Shown: piece by piece, positions 1 through 10,800 of the stretch | Position numbering within the stretch: the stretch's first letter is position 1 | Layout: every line of letters begins with the position of its first letter | Assembly (NCBI RefSeq): GCF_021869535.1 | Contig: NW_026262701.1 | Location: 46,317,278-46,381,277, forward strand | DNA from: Mytilus californianus | Lineage: Eukaryota > Mollusca > Bivalvia > Mytilida > Mytilidae | Direction of reading: 5' to 3' | DNA: 64,000 bases | The notes under the pieces: generated by a model | Database searches by the model: none | What the model was told of the DNA's origin: nothing | Seen by the model: the letters and a program-made list of their open reading frames with translations, nothing else | Translations under genes and position numbers: made by a program

Positions 1-1078
1 TTTTTTCTCTCACAATTTTATTACATGTTGTCGTGTTATGTAAACAGGACTTTTCTTTTTTCACCCAGCTTATGATACATTGATTGTACAAATAACAGGC
101 CAAATAGTTATTTTAGATCAGTGCGTAATGGCCTCGCATGTAAACCAAATATGTTATTCATTCTTTTCAACACAACAATCAGTTCAAATGAAAGCATTTT
201 AAATAAAAACAATTTCGCATGATTACAAACATTTATGAATATATCTTTTGTTTTTAAATCAATGACATTTGGGTTTTAATTTCAGTAAAATGTCTAACGG
301 TTAATGTGCATCCATGCATCTGTAATATTTGACACTGAAGTTAAACAACCAATTGTCGTTGAAATCGATTTCTTTAAAATTTTAGCTTTTATGTTAAAAA
401 TATAATACGAATCCCGCTTAAGGTTTAACATAACTCTAATAGTCAATACAAATGTACACTACTTGCTGAAAAGAAACGCTCATGGTGCACAGGAAATAAT
501 GTGCAAAATTAGTATAATGTGTCGTCTGAAATAAATAAATTTGATTTTAACAAATGCAAATTTAATAGCTATACAAAAACTCGCAAAAGATAACGAAGTA
601 GGCTACTGTATATAATATCGACAGAATGTGTTTTGTTGTGTATACTCTTTTTATGAATTAAGATTTCGTTTTGCAAGGCCAAATGAATTATGGTAATTTC
701 AATCTTTTACTGATACACATAGTTGAATGATAGTTTGTTAATATGAACGCATTTACTTTACGAACATTGGATATAATATGTTAGAATAAATTAAATGGTT
801 TCTATCACATAGAAGTGTTAGTTATTACAGTAACTATAGATAACTCACTTTTAAAATATCTCGTCTTTTAAGCGACAAAACAAATATATATCCTGGTAAA
901 AACTCTGCCAAACTGTTGTTAGTGGTAGTAAAAGAAAAATGATGTTTTGACAACCTAATTTTACCTCAATAACAAGATAAACGTGATGATGATGGATTGC
1001 TGTTTGACGTCCAGCGGCAAGTTAAATAGATATTTAAAATGTAAACATCATAATAATATGGAAACTCCTGTGTACTAG

Positions 1079-1326
1079 ACCGACATGCTGAGCAAGATTT
1101 TGAACGTGTATGTTTACAAGGGCAGTCTGTAGGCAGACGTGTCACCCTTCCCGGACATATAGTTGTGACACCGGGACGACCAGTCTTTGTTCTAACTCGT
1201 ACATACTTTGTTCGTAGCGGAGAAGCAGCAAATACCAATTTTCAAGTCTTTGGTTTAAATCGGCAGGATCGACTTCACGATTTCCTACAATGCCGCGGCG
1301 GTCAGCAAGACAAACGATACTGTTGA
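1079..1326 (+). CDS. Orphan terminal exon, small Cys-containing protein of unknown family
   Basis: I do not recognise this gene. The reading frame is open from 1057 to the TGA at 1324-1326, has no methionine, and is clearly richer in G+C than its surroundings. A plausible acceptor ends at 1078 ('tcctgtgtactag'), after which 81 residues are encoded. They begin RHAEQDFERVCLQGQ, continue through a hydrophobic beta-like stretch (VVTPGRPVFVLTRTYFV) and end CRGGQQDKRYC. Cysteines fall at about residues 11, 71 and 81, the last being the final residue. An AATAAA lies 132 bases after the stop, as expected for a last exon. No convincing upstream signal-peptide exon is seen in 1-1078. It could be a real secreted-peptide terminal exon or a decayed copy; the antisense frame here is also open and I cannot exclude chance. 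Confidence 0.42.
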
Positions 1327-1457
1327 ATAATATTTTGATTTACATAATAACGTTTATATTTTTAAGTACATTACTAATTAGGAGAACAGTTTTCATTTGA
1401 GGTGAATTTTTATTCATTCTTGCAAATCTCAATTCTATACAACGAATATGCACCTAA

Positions 1458-1463
1458 AATAAA
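1458..1463 (+). terminator. Candidate polyadenylation signal for the 1079-1326 exon
   Basis: A canonical AATAAA hexamer lies about 130 bases downstream of the stop codon at 1324-1326. The hexamer is frequent by chance in DNA this AT-rich, so it is only supporting evidence. Confidence 0.3.
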
Positions 1464-1803
1464 CAGATTTCATAAGTTTAATACACCTTTTCATTGCAAA
1501 ACGTTATATGTCAGAAATTTTTACCAGCTTACTGATATCGATTGGATCTTTGCAACAGTTAAGTTTTGGGCTGCATTATTTTGACGGCAGTGGTTTATAA
1601 CTATGTAATGCGACTTTTTGATTGAGATACGGTCGTTCACACAGAAAACCTTTCACGTGGTTACAATATGTTTTGCAACTTGTCCAGAAAGGTTTTTGAC
1701 GAATATTTAAAAAACCAAAATGTAATATAATAACACCAGTTAACAGCCGTATAAGTTATATTACTCTAACAGATAGGACATCGATGTTTAGCTCTTGTGA
1801 GAA

Positions 1804-2073
1804 TTAAATTTTACCACTTGCAAGAATTAATACAAACAGATGAATTGTTTCATCTGAAAAAAGCTGTTGAATAGATATTTTTAAGATGAATGACATCAGC
1901 ATCACACTTAGGTCGGACACTTCTGCTTTTTTCATATCTCTTAACAACAGTATATACGGGTCAAACCATGTTGTTATCAACTTCAACCCGTTATATCTAT
2001 TCTTCGAAAGAACTTGATTTTCGAATAAATCGTACATCAATAACGGAGATCTAGTTTTGAACAAGACAGTCAC
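1804..2073 (-). other. Unassigned minus-strand open frame in block A1
   Basis: An 89-codon open frame with no recognisable family. It is rich in Leu and Ile, with a stretch NGLKLITTWFDPYILLLRD. The homologous place in block copy A2 (around 6480-6540) has a stop codon in the equivalent frame (TAT AAA TAG in place of TAT ATA CTG) and is further broken by an insertion. The frame is therefore not conserved between copies and is more likely chance or relic than an active gene. Confidence 0.15.
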
Positions 2074-2560
2074 GGTGATATCTCTTGATACATTACTAAA
2101 CTATATGATATTTTCTTAAAAGTATTTTTTTAAATATATATTTTGTTTTAAATTTTATAATGAAAAAACTTACCGAAATACCAAGGTACAATTCACTGAT
2201 TTTTTGCAACTTTTCTGTATAGTATATGTTGTTTAAAACTAGTGATATAAAATGTAATTTTACAAGTATGCACAATAATCAAGAGGCATTTACAACTTTT
2301 ACTCAATGAACGCCCATATAACGAACGTAAACCATATATCAGATATCGCTGATTTGACATACCCTTTAATAAATCTGTTATACAATATTTACATTGACTA
2401 TTAACACAAAAGAAATCATTGTTGAACTCGAGTGACTATATGGCTGCAAATTATCAAATAACCTAAAAACAAGTATGCCTATATTTGTAAATATACTATT
2501 TACATAAATTGTATGGTATCAATGCTATCGCACAAGATGTGCATTTTAGCAGTTAATGTT

Positions 2561-3317
2561 TCTTTACGATACTGGATGCCAAAGTATTTGAAAGTTTGAA
2601 ACATAATCTAATTCTAAAACCGAATCCATTAACCATTGGTTGTGTAAATTATCCCTCCTTCGATCTGACTAAATATAAAAGTTTGAAATGAAAACTTGTT
2701 TTCCGGACCACCTCTATAGTACATGTGAGTCAAAGAGGAAATGTATCACCGGATTATTAACAGTATCGAAAGACTCCTAGTAGATCACAGAAAAAGACAA
2801 ATATTGTGATATTTTAAATGTTAGAAAAATTATTTAGGAATAGGGCTTTAATCTTTTTACTTTAATTCTTAATTTTTACCTTTAAAAATGTAATTATAAA
2901 GTATGTAGATAAAACATTAAATACAAATTCAGAAATATATATAATCTATCAAGGTAGCAAGTAAATACGAACATTTATTTGATACATTTTTCTGTATGTT
3001 ACATGGTATTTGATGTTGCCTAGTGATATTTAAATGTAGAAGAACGCAAAACATTTACGACATTATACACCCTGATTGATTGATTTCAAGTTTGTGAATG
3101 AGTGTACTTTAATTAATGTGTTAATCATTGTTTGCATAAACTGAGATGACCCAGCGAATCGTGTTTTGAAATACAGAATTATAATATTTTTGAATTAGGG
3201 ATTATTATTTTATATTGTCATTCATTCTAAAGGTACAATTCACAAAGCACCTATTTCCGAGTATTGTTTTTTGAATGTCTCTCGGTTATTCGTTTCCTTA
3301 GGTTGTTATTTCATACA
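2561..3317. other. AT-rich stretch, no gene seen
   Basis: Non-coding sequence with no splice-consistent open frame, RNA gene or recognisable element. Confidence 0.5.
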
Positions 3318-3684
3318 TTTCCTTTTAAACATACATATTGCCCAAAATTCTACCAAGTTTAATTTTGCGGGAAACATAAAAAATAAATCTTAAAAGTGAG
3401 AATGCGTGACATAGGTACAATATATGTCTGTTGACATTAGTCAGATAAATTTGTTGCGCCGTATTTTAAGTTAGTTTATTATTGACGTGTACCGCACGTA
3501 ATTTCCTTTTAAACATACATATTGCTTAAAATTCTACCAAGTTTAATTTTGCGGGAAACATTTAGAAAAATCTTAAAAGTGAGAATGTGTGACTTAGGTA
3601 CAATATGTGTCTGTTGACATTAATCAGATAAATTTGTTACGCCGTATTTTAAGTTAGTTTATTATTGACGTGTACCGCACGTAA
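3318..3684. repeat. Tandem duplication, 2 x about 184 bp
   Basis: Two adjacent copies (3318-3501 and 3502-3684) share almost the whole sequence, including 'tttaattttgcgggaaaca', 'gtctgttgacatta' and the closing 'gacgtgtaccgcacgta'. A handful of substitutions and one short indel separate them. No coding potential is evident. Confidence 0.92.
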
Positions 3685-4149
3685 TTTCCCCTGTAACCAA
3701 GATTTTCATATCAATTGTCTAGCTAGCTTCATTCGAGGGTCATGATATTATGTCTGGATAAGAAGGCATGTCATTTTTTTGCAAGGTAAGTGAAAAAAAG
3801 TCTGAAGTATGAGGCAGCAGTCGTACACCGATGTTCAAAATCTTTTTAATATCCAAATCACGACAAAACTGCGCAAGTACTCCAAACTAAGCTAGCCATG
3901 AAGCATCGACAGGGTAAGCGTCATACGAAACCAAACTCGAGTAAAAATGTCACGATATCGGATATGACGCAATTCGTTCATCTGCAGATCAGACGACTGC
4001 TCTAGTATTTTAGAATATAAATTGCTGTTGTTTGTCTTTTTGTCGTTTTTCGTTTTTATGTCCTAGTTTTGTAGGTTTCTCTTTGACATATTAATTTTGA
4101 TTGTGGCTTTGTTATCGTCCCTCTTTTTTAGCATGTATAACCGTCCAAA
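3685..4149. other. Repeat-like stretch with a weak copy of a dispersed 3' tail
   Basis: The stretch 4010-4140 ends with 'gttatcgtccctctttttt', a diverged form of the tail seen at 16795-16920 and 14310-14362. A 33-codon plus-strand frame starts at 3898 (MKHRQGKRHTKPNSS...) and closes at an in-frame TAG; I see no reason to call it a gene. Confidence 0.4.
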
Positions 4150-5215
4150 ACTGACTATTTTTTTAAAAACAATGACGAGTCAAATGAATAATTCATCAAA
4201 GACATCCCATTGACTTTTGAGCTATTCAGGCTATACTTAAACGTTTTTGACCAGGTGCATATACATATAAACCACTACATTTATAAATGTTAATACGAAC
4301 GCGGCATTGATTTTCTAAATAAATTGGATTATCATTCAAAATTAAAGCCGTGTCTGTTCAGTGTGATCAGTCTTTAGACATCAAAAATAGGGACGGGACT
4401 TATTTTTCACACGACACATTACTTTGAGTAGTGCTTCTTGAAAGACTATCACCAGGTTTGCTTCACATCATTTAAATAGGAAGAAAAAACACGAATGCTT
4501 CGGTTCTGATCTCAAAATTTAACCTTAGAATCACCTGTATTGTAAAGTAGTTTCATTTGTATCATCAAAATAATTTTAGAATCTCACCAGATATATTCTA
4601 TGCTTATACCGCCTGGACTTTTCAAGTTACTGTTGTGCAAATAATTTGTTTTTTTGCCATACCGCACGTGTTTTTTCGTATAAATCGTGATCAATAAATG
4701 AAAATAAAAGAAATCAGTTTTCAATTTATAAAAATTGCACAGATTGTGCTTAAAACGTATAGATATAAAACAAAAAATGCAGGATTGATCAGTGACGGGT
4801 TTAATCAGTGACAGGTTTAAACAATACAAAAGTTGTTATAAACACGGTAAAAAAAGCTGCGATAAAATTATTATTAGCAAAACTAATTGCATTGGCAATT
4901 AACAACACAGGAGGAAGATTAGCGTCATTGTTGTAGCGCTAAGGGACATTGTACATAACTATTAATGCAATAAAATTTGAAAACAAAACTAGAATAAATT
5001 GCAAGGTGTGCTAGAACACTTTTTACACCTATATATATGTGGGTGCACAGTATGTACAGTCTGATCCAAAAAGAAATACAACAGGATATTAAGTATTATG
5101 GTGGGTGAGATAAGAAACTTAAAAATTGCAAAGTGTTAAATGTTGGTCAAAAACGTTCGTGTTTGTTTAAAATTGAATAATGTGATTTAAATGTTTACCA
5201 AATTTGAAGATATTT
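4150..5215. repeat. Duplicated non-coding block, copy B1
   Basis: This segment aligns with 31995-32890 over most of its length. Shared landmarks are 'acaatgacgagtcaaatga', 'taaacgtttttg', 'gggtgagat' followed by 'aaaattgcaaagtgtt', and 'cgtgtttgtttaaaattga'. Since copy A4 lies immediately before B2, and A1 before B1, the A and B blocks probably belong to one larger duplicated unit. Confidence 0.75.
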
Positions 5216-5589
5216 ATATCTTTCTCTAGTTTCTTATATCTTGTACAATTATGTTAAACATGCCTTTGTTTACTTGATAGACCGACAAAAAGTACCTGCT
5301 ATGGATATGCATGAACTAACATACAAATTCACATCACGGTATATAAATAATCTTGTTTACTGTAACTGTTATTAAAGCATTGATGTAATACCTTTTTTTA
5401 ATATTTAGAGGTTGAAACAGACAGTGCATCATATGCCATTGAAAGCAGGTTGATTGATTTTGTATATATTTATGTAAAAGATTTACATCAGGTTGCACTA
5501 TACATGAATAAATAGACGTTTTATTTATTAATAGATCGCTATCTTTATAAATATCTTTTTGATATGCAACAAAACAAAAAGAAGACATA
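5216..5589. other. AT-rich stretch, no gene seen
   Basis: Only short low-complexity open frames are present on either strand. Confidence 0.5.
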
Positions 5590-7400
5590 TTTATAAAGAT
5601 ATTCAAATATATTTAAACCTTTGTCTACACTCTTTCAAACTGTTATCAGTGGTAGTGAAAGAAAAAAGATCCAATGTTTTGATTTTATGCTTCCTGATGA
5701 AGGCAAATCCAGAAACAACGATTCGGATGAACGCAATTTATAGAGTGTTATTTTCATCCATCAATGTAGCACAAATAAAAACGTTACTGAAAAGTTTTTA
5801 AAAGTTAGTTCAAGACCAAAAGCAACTATAAATATACCATGTTATCGCAAAAGTTTTATCAACAGCGTCTTTTCTAGTTCATATGAGGATCTTCGGAATA
5901 TGGGTACAGTCTGTTTTTAAAGTTCAGAAGAATAAGAACTATGGCACTAGAAACATTTAAGATAATACATAGGTTAGTTCCTGTATGTTTAAATGATTTG
6001 ACTAACATTGAAAATTCTAAATATTTTGAAGGTGTTCAAATATATTGGATGTGCATCAGGTCAACACAACTTTTAAATATACTTCAGGATATTTGGGAAT
6101 TATTTTTTTAGTTAATTTTGGTTTGTTTTGAATTAGCTTTTAAAACTTTTTTGATATGCAAAAATGTGAATTTCATATGCATGTCATTTCTTATTTCATT
6201 TCTTTTTACCTTTTTGTTTTATATTTTCATTATGAATTTTTATTTCTGTTTTCTTTTGTGTTTGATTTTTTCAGTAATTATAAGATGAGTTTCCACAGCG
6301 ATTTGTAACAGCAAAGCTCTTGTACCAACCGAAATATATCTTATCACTTGCAAGAAAATAATCAATATCAGAATAGTTTCATCCGTAACCACTGCGGAAT
6401 AATATCAACTAGAAATAAATGACATTAGCATTACAATTATCTTAAGCTGGTTTCTTTGATGAACTTCATTTTGGATACTCCTGATTATTTCTTATCTTTC
6501 AACAACTATTTATACGGGCAAAACCATAATGTTTGGCAGTTCATCCTATTTTATCAAGTCTTTGATCTATAGGGTTTTCGATAAAATAAAGATATATAAC
6601 TATAATTTAATTTTGTATGTAACGCGTCTTCTGATTGGCTGACGTTGTTTGTTTATCAGCTTATAGACATAATTTTGTCATGTGACCGTGACGTCATCAA
6701 CGTTTTTTCATGGTTTACTCCGGTTTAAAACGGAATTTAGAATTAAATTATAAGAAATGACTGTAATATTTTTTCTGTCTATTCGAAATAACATAAAAAA
6801 TGTGGTGCACACTTTAAAATAACCTGCTACGCGGGTTATTCAGTGTGCACCACATTTTTTATGTTATTTCTTCATAGACAGAAAAAATATTACAGTCATT
6901 CCTTAAATAAAATACACTGATGGAGGTCTAGTTTTCAACCTCTCAGTTAACATGATATGCTTTGACTCGTTCATTGACCGTGCACTATTTTGTTTTAAAG
7001 AAATATTTGAACATATCTTTCTTTTTTTATTTTAAAATGAAAGTTCTAATACTGAAAAACCAAGGTAAGATTCACTGAATTTTTGCAATTTCCTGAAGTG
7101 TATATACAGTTAAATAGTGATATGAAAATGTAAAAGTACAAGTATGCACCACCCGCAAGAGTGATTGTCGTAACAAATCAATTTACACCCACATTACGAA
7201 CTCCAACCGATATCAGGATTATCGCTGATTTGGTGTTCCTTTTAATAAATTTGTTATACAATATTTATATTGAACTTACAAAATAAAATGAGCCATGATT
7301 GAAATCACAAATGTGTATTGGGTTTTAAACTTTCATTCATTTAAAAAGATATGCCTATCTTTGAAAATATACCATTTACATATAGTGCTCTTTACACATT
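5590..7400. repeat. Duplicated non-coding block, copy A2
   Basis: Diverged second copy of block A, homologous to 870-2560. It is interrupted at about 6590-6904 by a palindromic insertion that copies A1 and A3 lack. The orphan exon of A1 has no recognisable counterpart between 5720 and 6340. Confidence 0.6.
6597..6904. mobile_element. Non-autonomous palindromic insertion (MITE-like)
   Basis: Comparison with the empty place in copy A1 (near 2025-2040) shows extra DNA here. It has two parts. The segment 6597-6752 is bounded by the inverted pair 'tataatttaatt' and 'aattaaattata' and contains 'gtgacgtcatcaacg'. The segment 6752-6904 is a foldback with arms of about 60 bases (6752-6812 and 6843-6904), sharing 'aaatgactgtaatatttttt' and 'gtggtgcacact', around a small inner hairpin 'aataacctgctacgcgggtt'. 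Short 'ataaa' repeats at both borders may be target duplications. There is no coding capacity. Confidence 0.75.
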
Positions 7401-7765
7401 ATCATCCACAATAAATTTGTCGTTTGTCTCTGTAAAATAACTCTTGTTTTCCTATTTTTAGCACATAAACAAGAGTGCGTAGAAATTATCATCAGCCTCA
7501 ACGAACTCTGCCTGATTGTTATTATAATGCAAACAAGAATGAAGGTGAGGTTAACTTCAATGAGACAGTCACCAAACAACATAACAACCAACAACACATT
7601 TTAAGGTTAGCACATGGTTTTTATTAATATTTAACATTAGGCCTCATCTGAATGTCAATTCCCCGTACTATAACTGCGACATGGCCTGTCTATAGATTAA
7701 AACAATTATTTGCAAAAAAGCAAATCCAACATTGTTAAGACGGAAACATATATATATATATATAC
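7401..7765. other. Intervening non-coding stretch ending in (TA)n
   Basis: No gene is seen. The last twenty or so bases are a TA microsatellite abutting the left inverted repeat of the satellite element. Confidence 0.5.
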
Positions 7766-7817
7766 AAGGAAAGGCAGACCGAGTCAACACAAAACTTAAT
7801 ATATATATTTATATATA
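7766..7817 (+). repeat. Left terminal inverted repeat of the satellite element
   Basis: Begins AAGGAAAGGCAGACCGAGTC, then 'aacacaaaacttaatatata', then runs through TA repeats directly into the first monomer at its 'tataaaagtctaaattg'. Confidence 0.85.
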
Positions 7818-10800
7818 TAAAAGTCTAAATTGAAAACAACGTTCAAACCTATGATTGCGTTGGATAAAAACCGCAATTTTTATACGTGTGCATGTAAAAC
7901 AAATTTCGTGGTAGAGGGGTCTAAATACAGCACAAACAACAATTTCCAAAAGACCAAAAAAAGTGAAAAAGTCTATTTTAACAAAACGCATTTGACTAAC
8001 AGGTCGAACAACTGATGTTCTTAAACCCTGCTGACTGCCATTGGCGATTGCCAAATGAATTGATCACCAGATCTAACAAAATTGATCTTAATATTAATTT
8101 AATACCAAACAGAAAACAATAAACTTGTGAAAAAGATGGTATACCATAAACATGAGGTGCAAAAATTTGTACACCATATCCGGATTTCGACAATTAATGT
8201 CTCTTCAGCGATGTTAGGGATCGAAACGATATTTGGAAGGCCATATAATTTACCTCAATTTAGGAAAGACTCTTGAATTTTAAAGAGTCGAAATAGGGTG
8301 AACGGATCATATAAACCCGAAGGAAAATATAATACAAGCCCAAACGAAAGAATATATAAAAGTCTAAATTGAAAACAACGTTCAAACCTATGATTGCGTT
8401 GGATAAAAACCGCAATTTTTATACGTGTGCATGCAAAACAAATTTCGTGGTAGAGGGGTCTAAATACAGCACTAACAACAATTTCCAAAAGACCAAAAAA
8501 AGTGGAAAAGTCTATTTTAACAAAACGCATTTGACTAACAGGTCGAACAACTGATGTTCTTAAACCCTGCTGACTGCCATTGGCGATTGCCAAATAAATT
8601 GATCACCAGATCTAACAAAATGGATCTTAATATTAATTTAATACCAAACAGAAAACAATAAACTTGTGGAAAAGATGGTATACCACAAACATGAGGTGCA
8701 AAAATTTGTACACCATATCCGGATTTCGACAATTAAGGTCTCTTCAGTGATGTTAGGAATCGAAACGGTATTTGGAAGGCCATATAATTTACCTCAATTT
8801 AGGAAAGACTCTTGAATTTTAAAGAGTCGAAATTGGATGAACGGATCATATAAACCCGAAGGAAAATATAATACAAGCCCAAACGAAAGAATATATAAAA
8901 GTCTAAATTGAAAACAACGTTCAAACCTATGATTGCGTTGGATAAAAACCGCAATTTTTATACGTCTGCATGTAAAACAAATTTCGTGGTAGAGGGGTCT
9001 AAATACAGCACAAACAACAATTTCCAAAAGACCAAAAAAAGTGAAAAAGTCTATTTTAACAAAACGCATTTGACTAACAGGTCGAACAACTGATGTTCTT
9101 AAACCCTGCTGACTGCCATTGGCGATTGCCAAATAAATTGATCACCAGATCTAACAAAATGAATCTTAATATTAATTTAATACCAAACAGAAAACAATAA
9201 ACTTGTGGAAAAGATGGTATACCACAAACATGAGGTGCAAAAATTTGTACACCATATCTGGATTTCGACAATTAATGTCTCTTCAGTGATGTTAGGGATC
9301 GAAACGGTATTTGGAAGGCCATATAATTTACCTCAATTTAGGAAAGACTCTTGAATTTTAAAGAGTCGAAATAGGATGAACGGATCATATAAACCCGAAG
9401 GAAAATATAAAACAAGCCCAAACGAAAGAATATATAAAAGTCTAAATTGAAAACAACGTTCAAACCTATGATTGCGTTGGATAAAAACCGCAATTTTTAT
9501 ACGTGTGCATGTAAAACAAATTTCGTTGTAGAGGAGCCTAAATACAGCACAAACAACAATTTCCAAAAGACCAAAAAAAGTGAAAAAGTCTATTTTAACA
9601 AAACGCATTTGACTAACAGGTCGAACAACTGATGTTCTTATACCCTGCTGACTGCCATTGGCGATTGCCAAATAAATTGATCACCAGATCTAACAAAATG
9701 GATCTTAATATTAATTTAATACCAAACAGAAAACAATAAACTTGTGGAAAAGATGATATACCACAAACATGAGGTGCAAACATTTGTACACCATATCCGG
9801 ATTTCGACAATCAATGTCTCTTCAGTGATGTAAGGGATCGAAACGGTATTTAGAAGGCCATATAATTTACCTCAATTTAGGAAAGACTCTTGAATTTTAA
9901 AGAGTCGAAATTGGATGAACGGATCATATAAACCCGAAGGAAAATATAATACAAGCCCAAACGAAAGAATATATAAAAGTCTAAATTGAAAACAACGTTC
10001 AAACCTATGATTGCGTTGGATAAAAACCGCAATTTTTATACGTGTGCATGCAAAACAAATTTCGTGGTAGAGGGGTCTAAATACAGCACTAACAACAATT
10101 TCCAAAAGACCAAAAAAAGTGGAAAAGTCTATTTTAACAAAACGCATTTGACTAACAGGTCGAACAACTGATGTTCTTAAACCCTGCTGACTGCCATTGG
10201 CGATTGCCAAATAAATTGATCACCAGATCTAACAAAATGGATCTTAATATTAATTTAATACCAAACAGAAAACAATAAACTTGTGGAAAAGATGGTATAC
10301 CACAAACATGAGGTGCAAAAATTTGTACACCATATCCGGATTTCGACAATTAAGGTCTCTTCAGTGATGTTAGGAATCGAAACGGTATTTGGAAGGCCAT
10401 ATAATTTACCTCAATTTAGGAAAGACTCTTGAATTTTAAAGAGTCGAAATTGGATGAACGGATCATATAAACCCGAAGGAAAATATAATACAAGCCCAAA
10501 CGAAAGAATATATAAAAGTCTAAATTGAAAACAACGTTCAAACCTATGATTGCGTTGGATAAAAACCGCAATTTTTATACGTGTGCATGCAAAACAAATT
10601 TCGTGGTAGAGGGGTCTAAATACAGCACTAACAACAATTTCCAAAAGACCAAAAAAAGTGGAAAAGTCTATTTTAACAAAACGCATTTGACTAACAGGTC
10701 GAACAACTGATGTTCTTAAACCCTGCTGACTGCCATTGGCGATTGCCAAATAAATTGATCACCAGATCTAACAAAATGGATCTTAATATTAATTTAATAC

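Larger units (their letters stand above)
180..2560. repeat. Duplicated non-coding block, copy A1
   Basis: This AT-rich stretch is the longest of four diverged same-orientation copies of one block. Positions 200-340 align with 14580-14720, 870-990 with 5605-5720, 1530-1585 with 15795-15860, 1805-2060 with 6350-6590 plus 6905-6960, and 2165-2420 with 7040-7300, 16445-16680 and (in part) 31460-31640. The conserved tail reads 'cgctgatttg' followed by an AT-rich segment ending near 'atatttaca'. No transposase or reverse transcriptase is visible, so I read this as local segmental duplication, although a long non-autonomous element cannot be excluded. It contains the orphan exon at 1079-1326. Confidence 0.65.
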
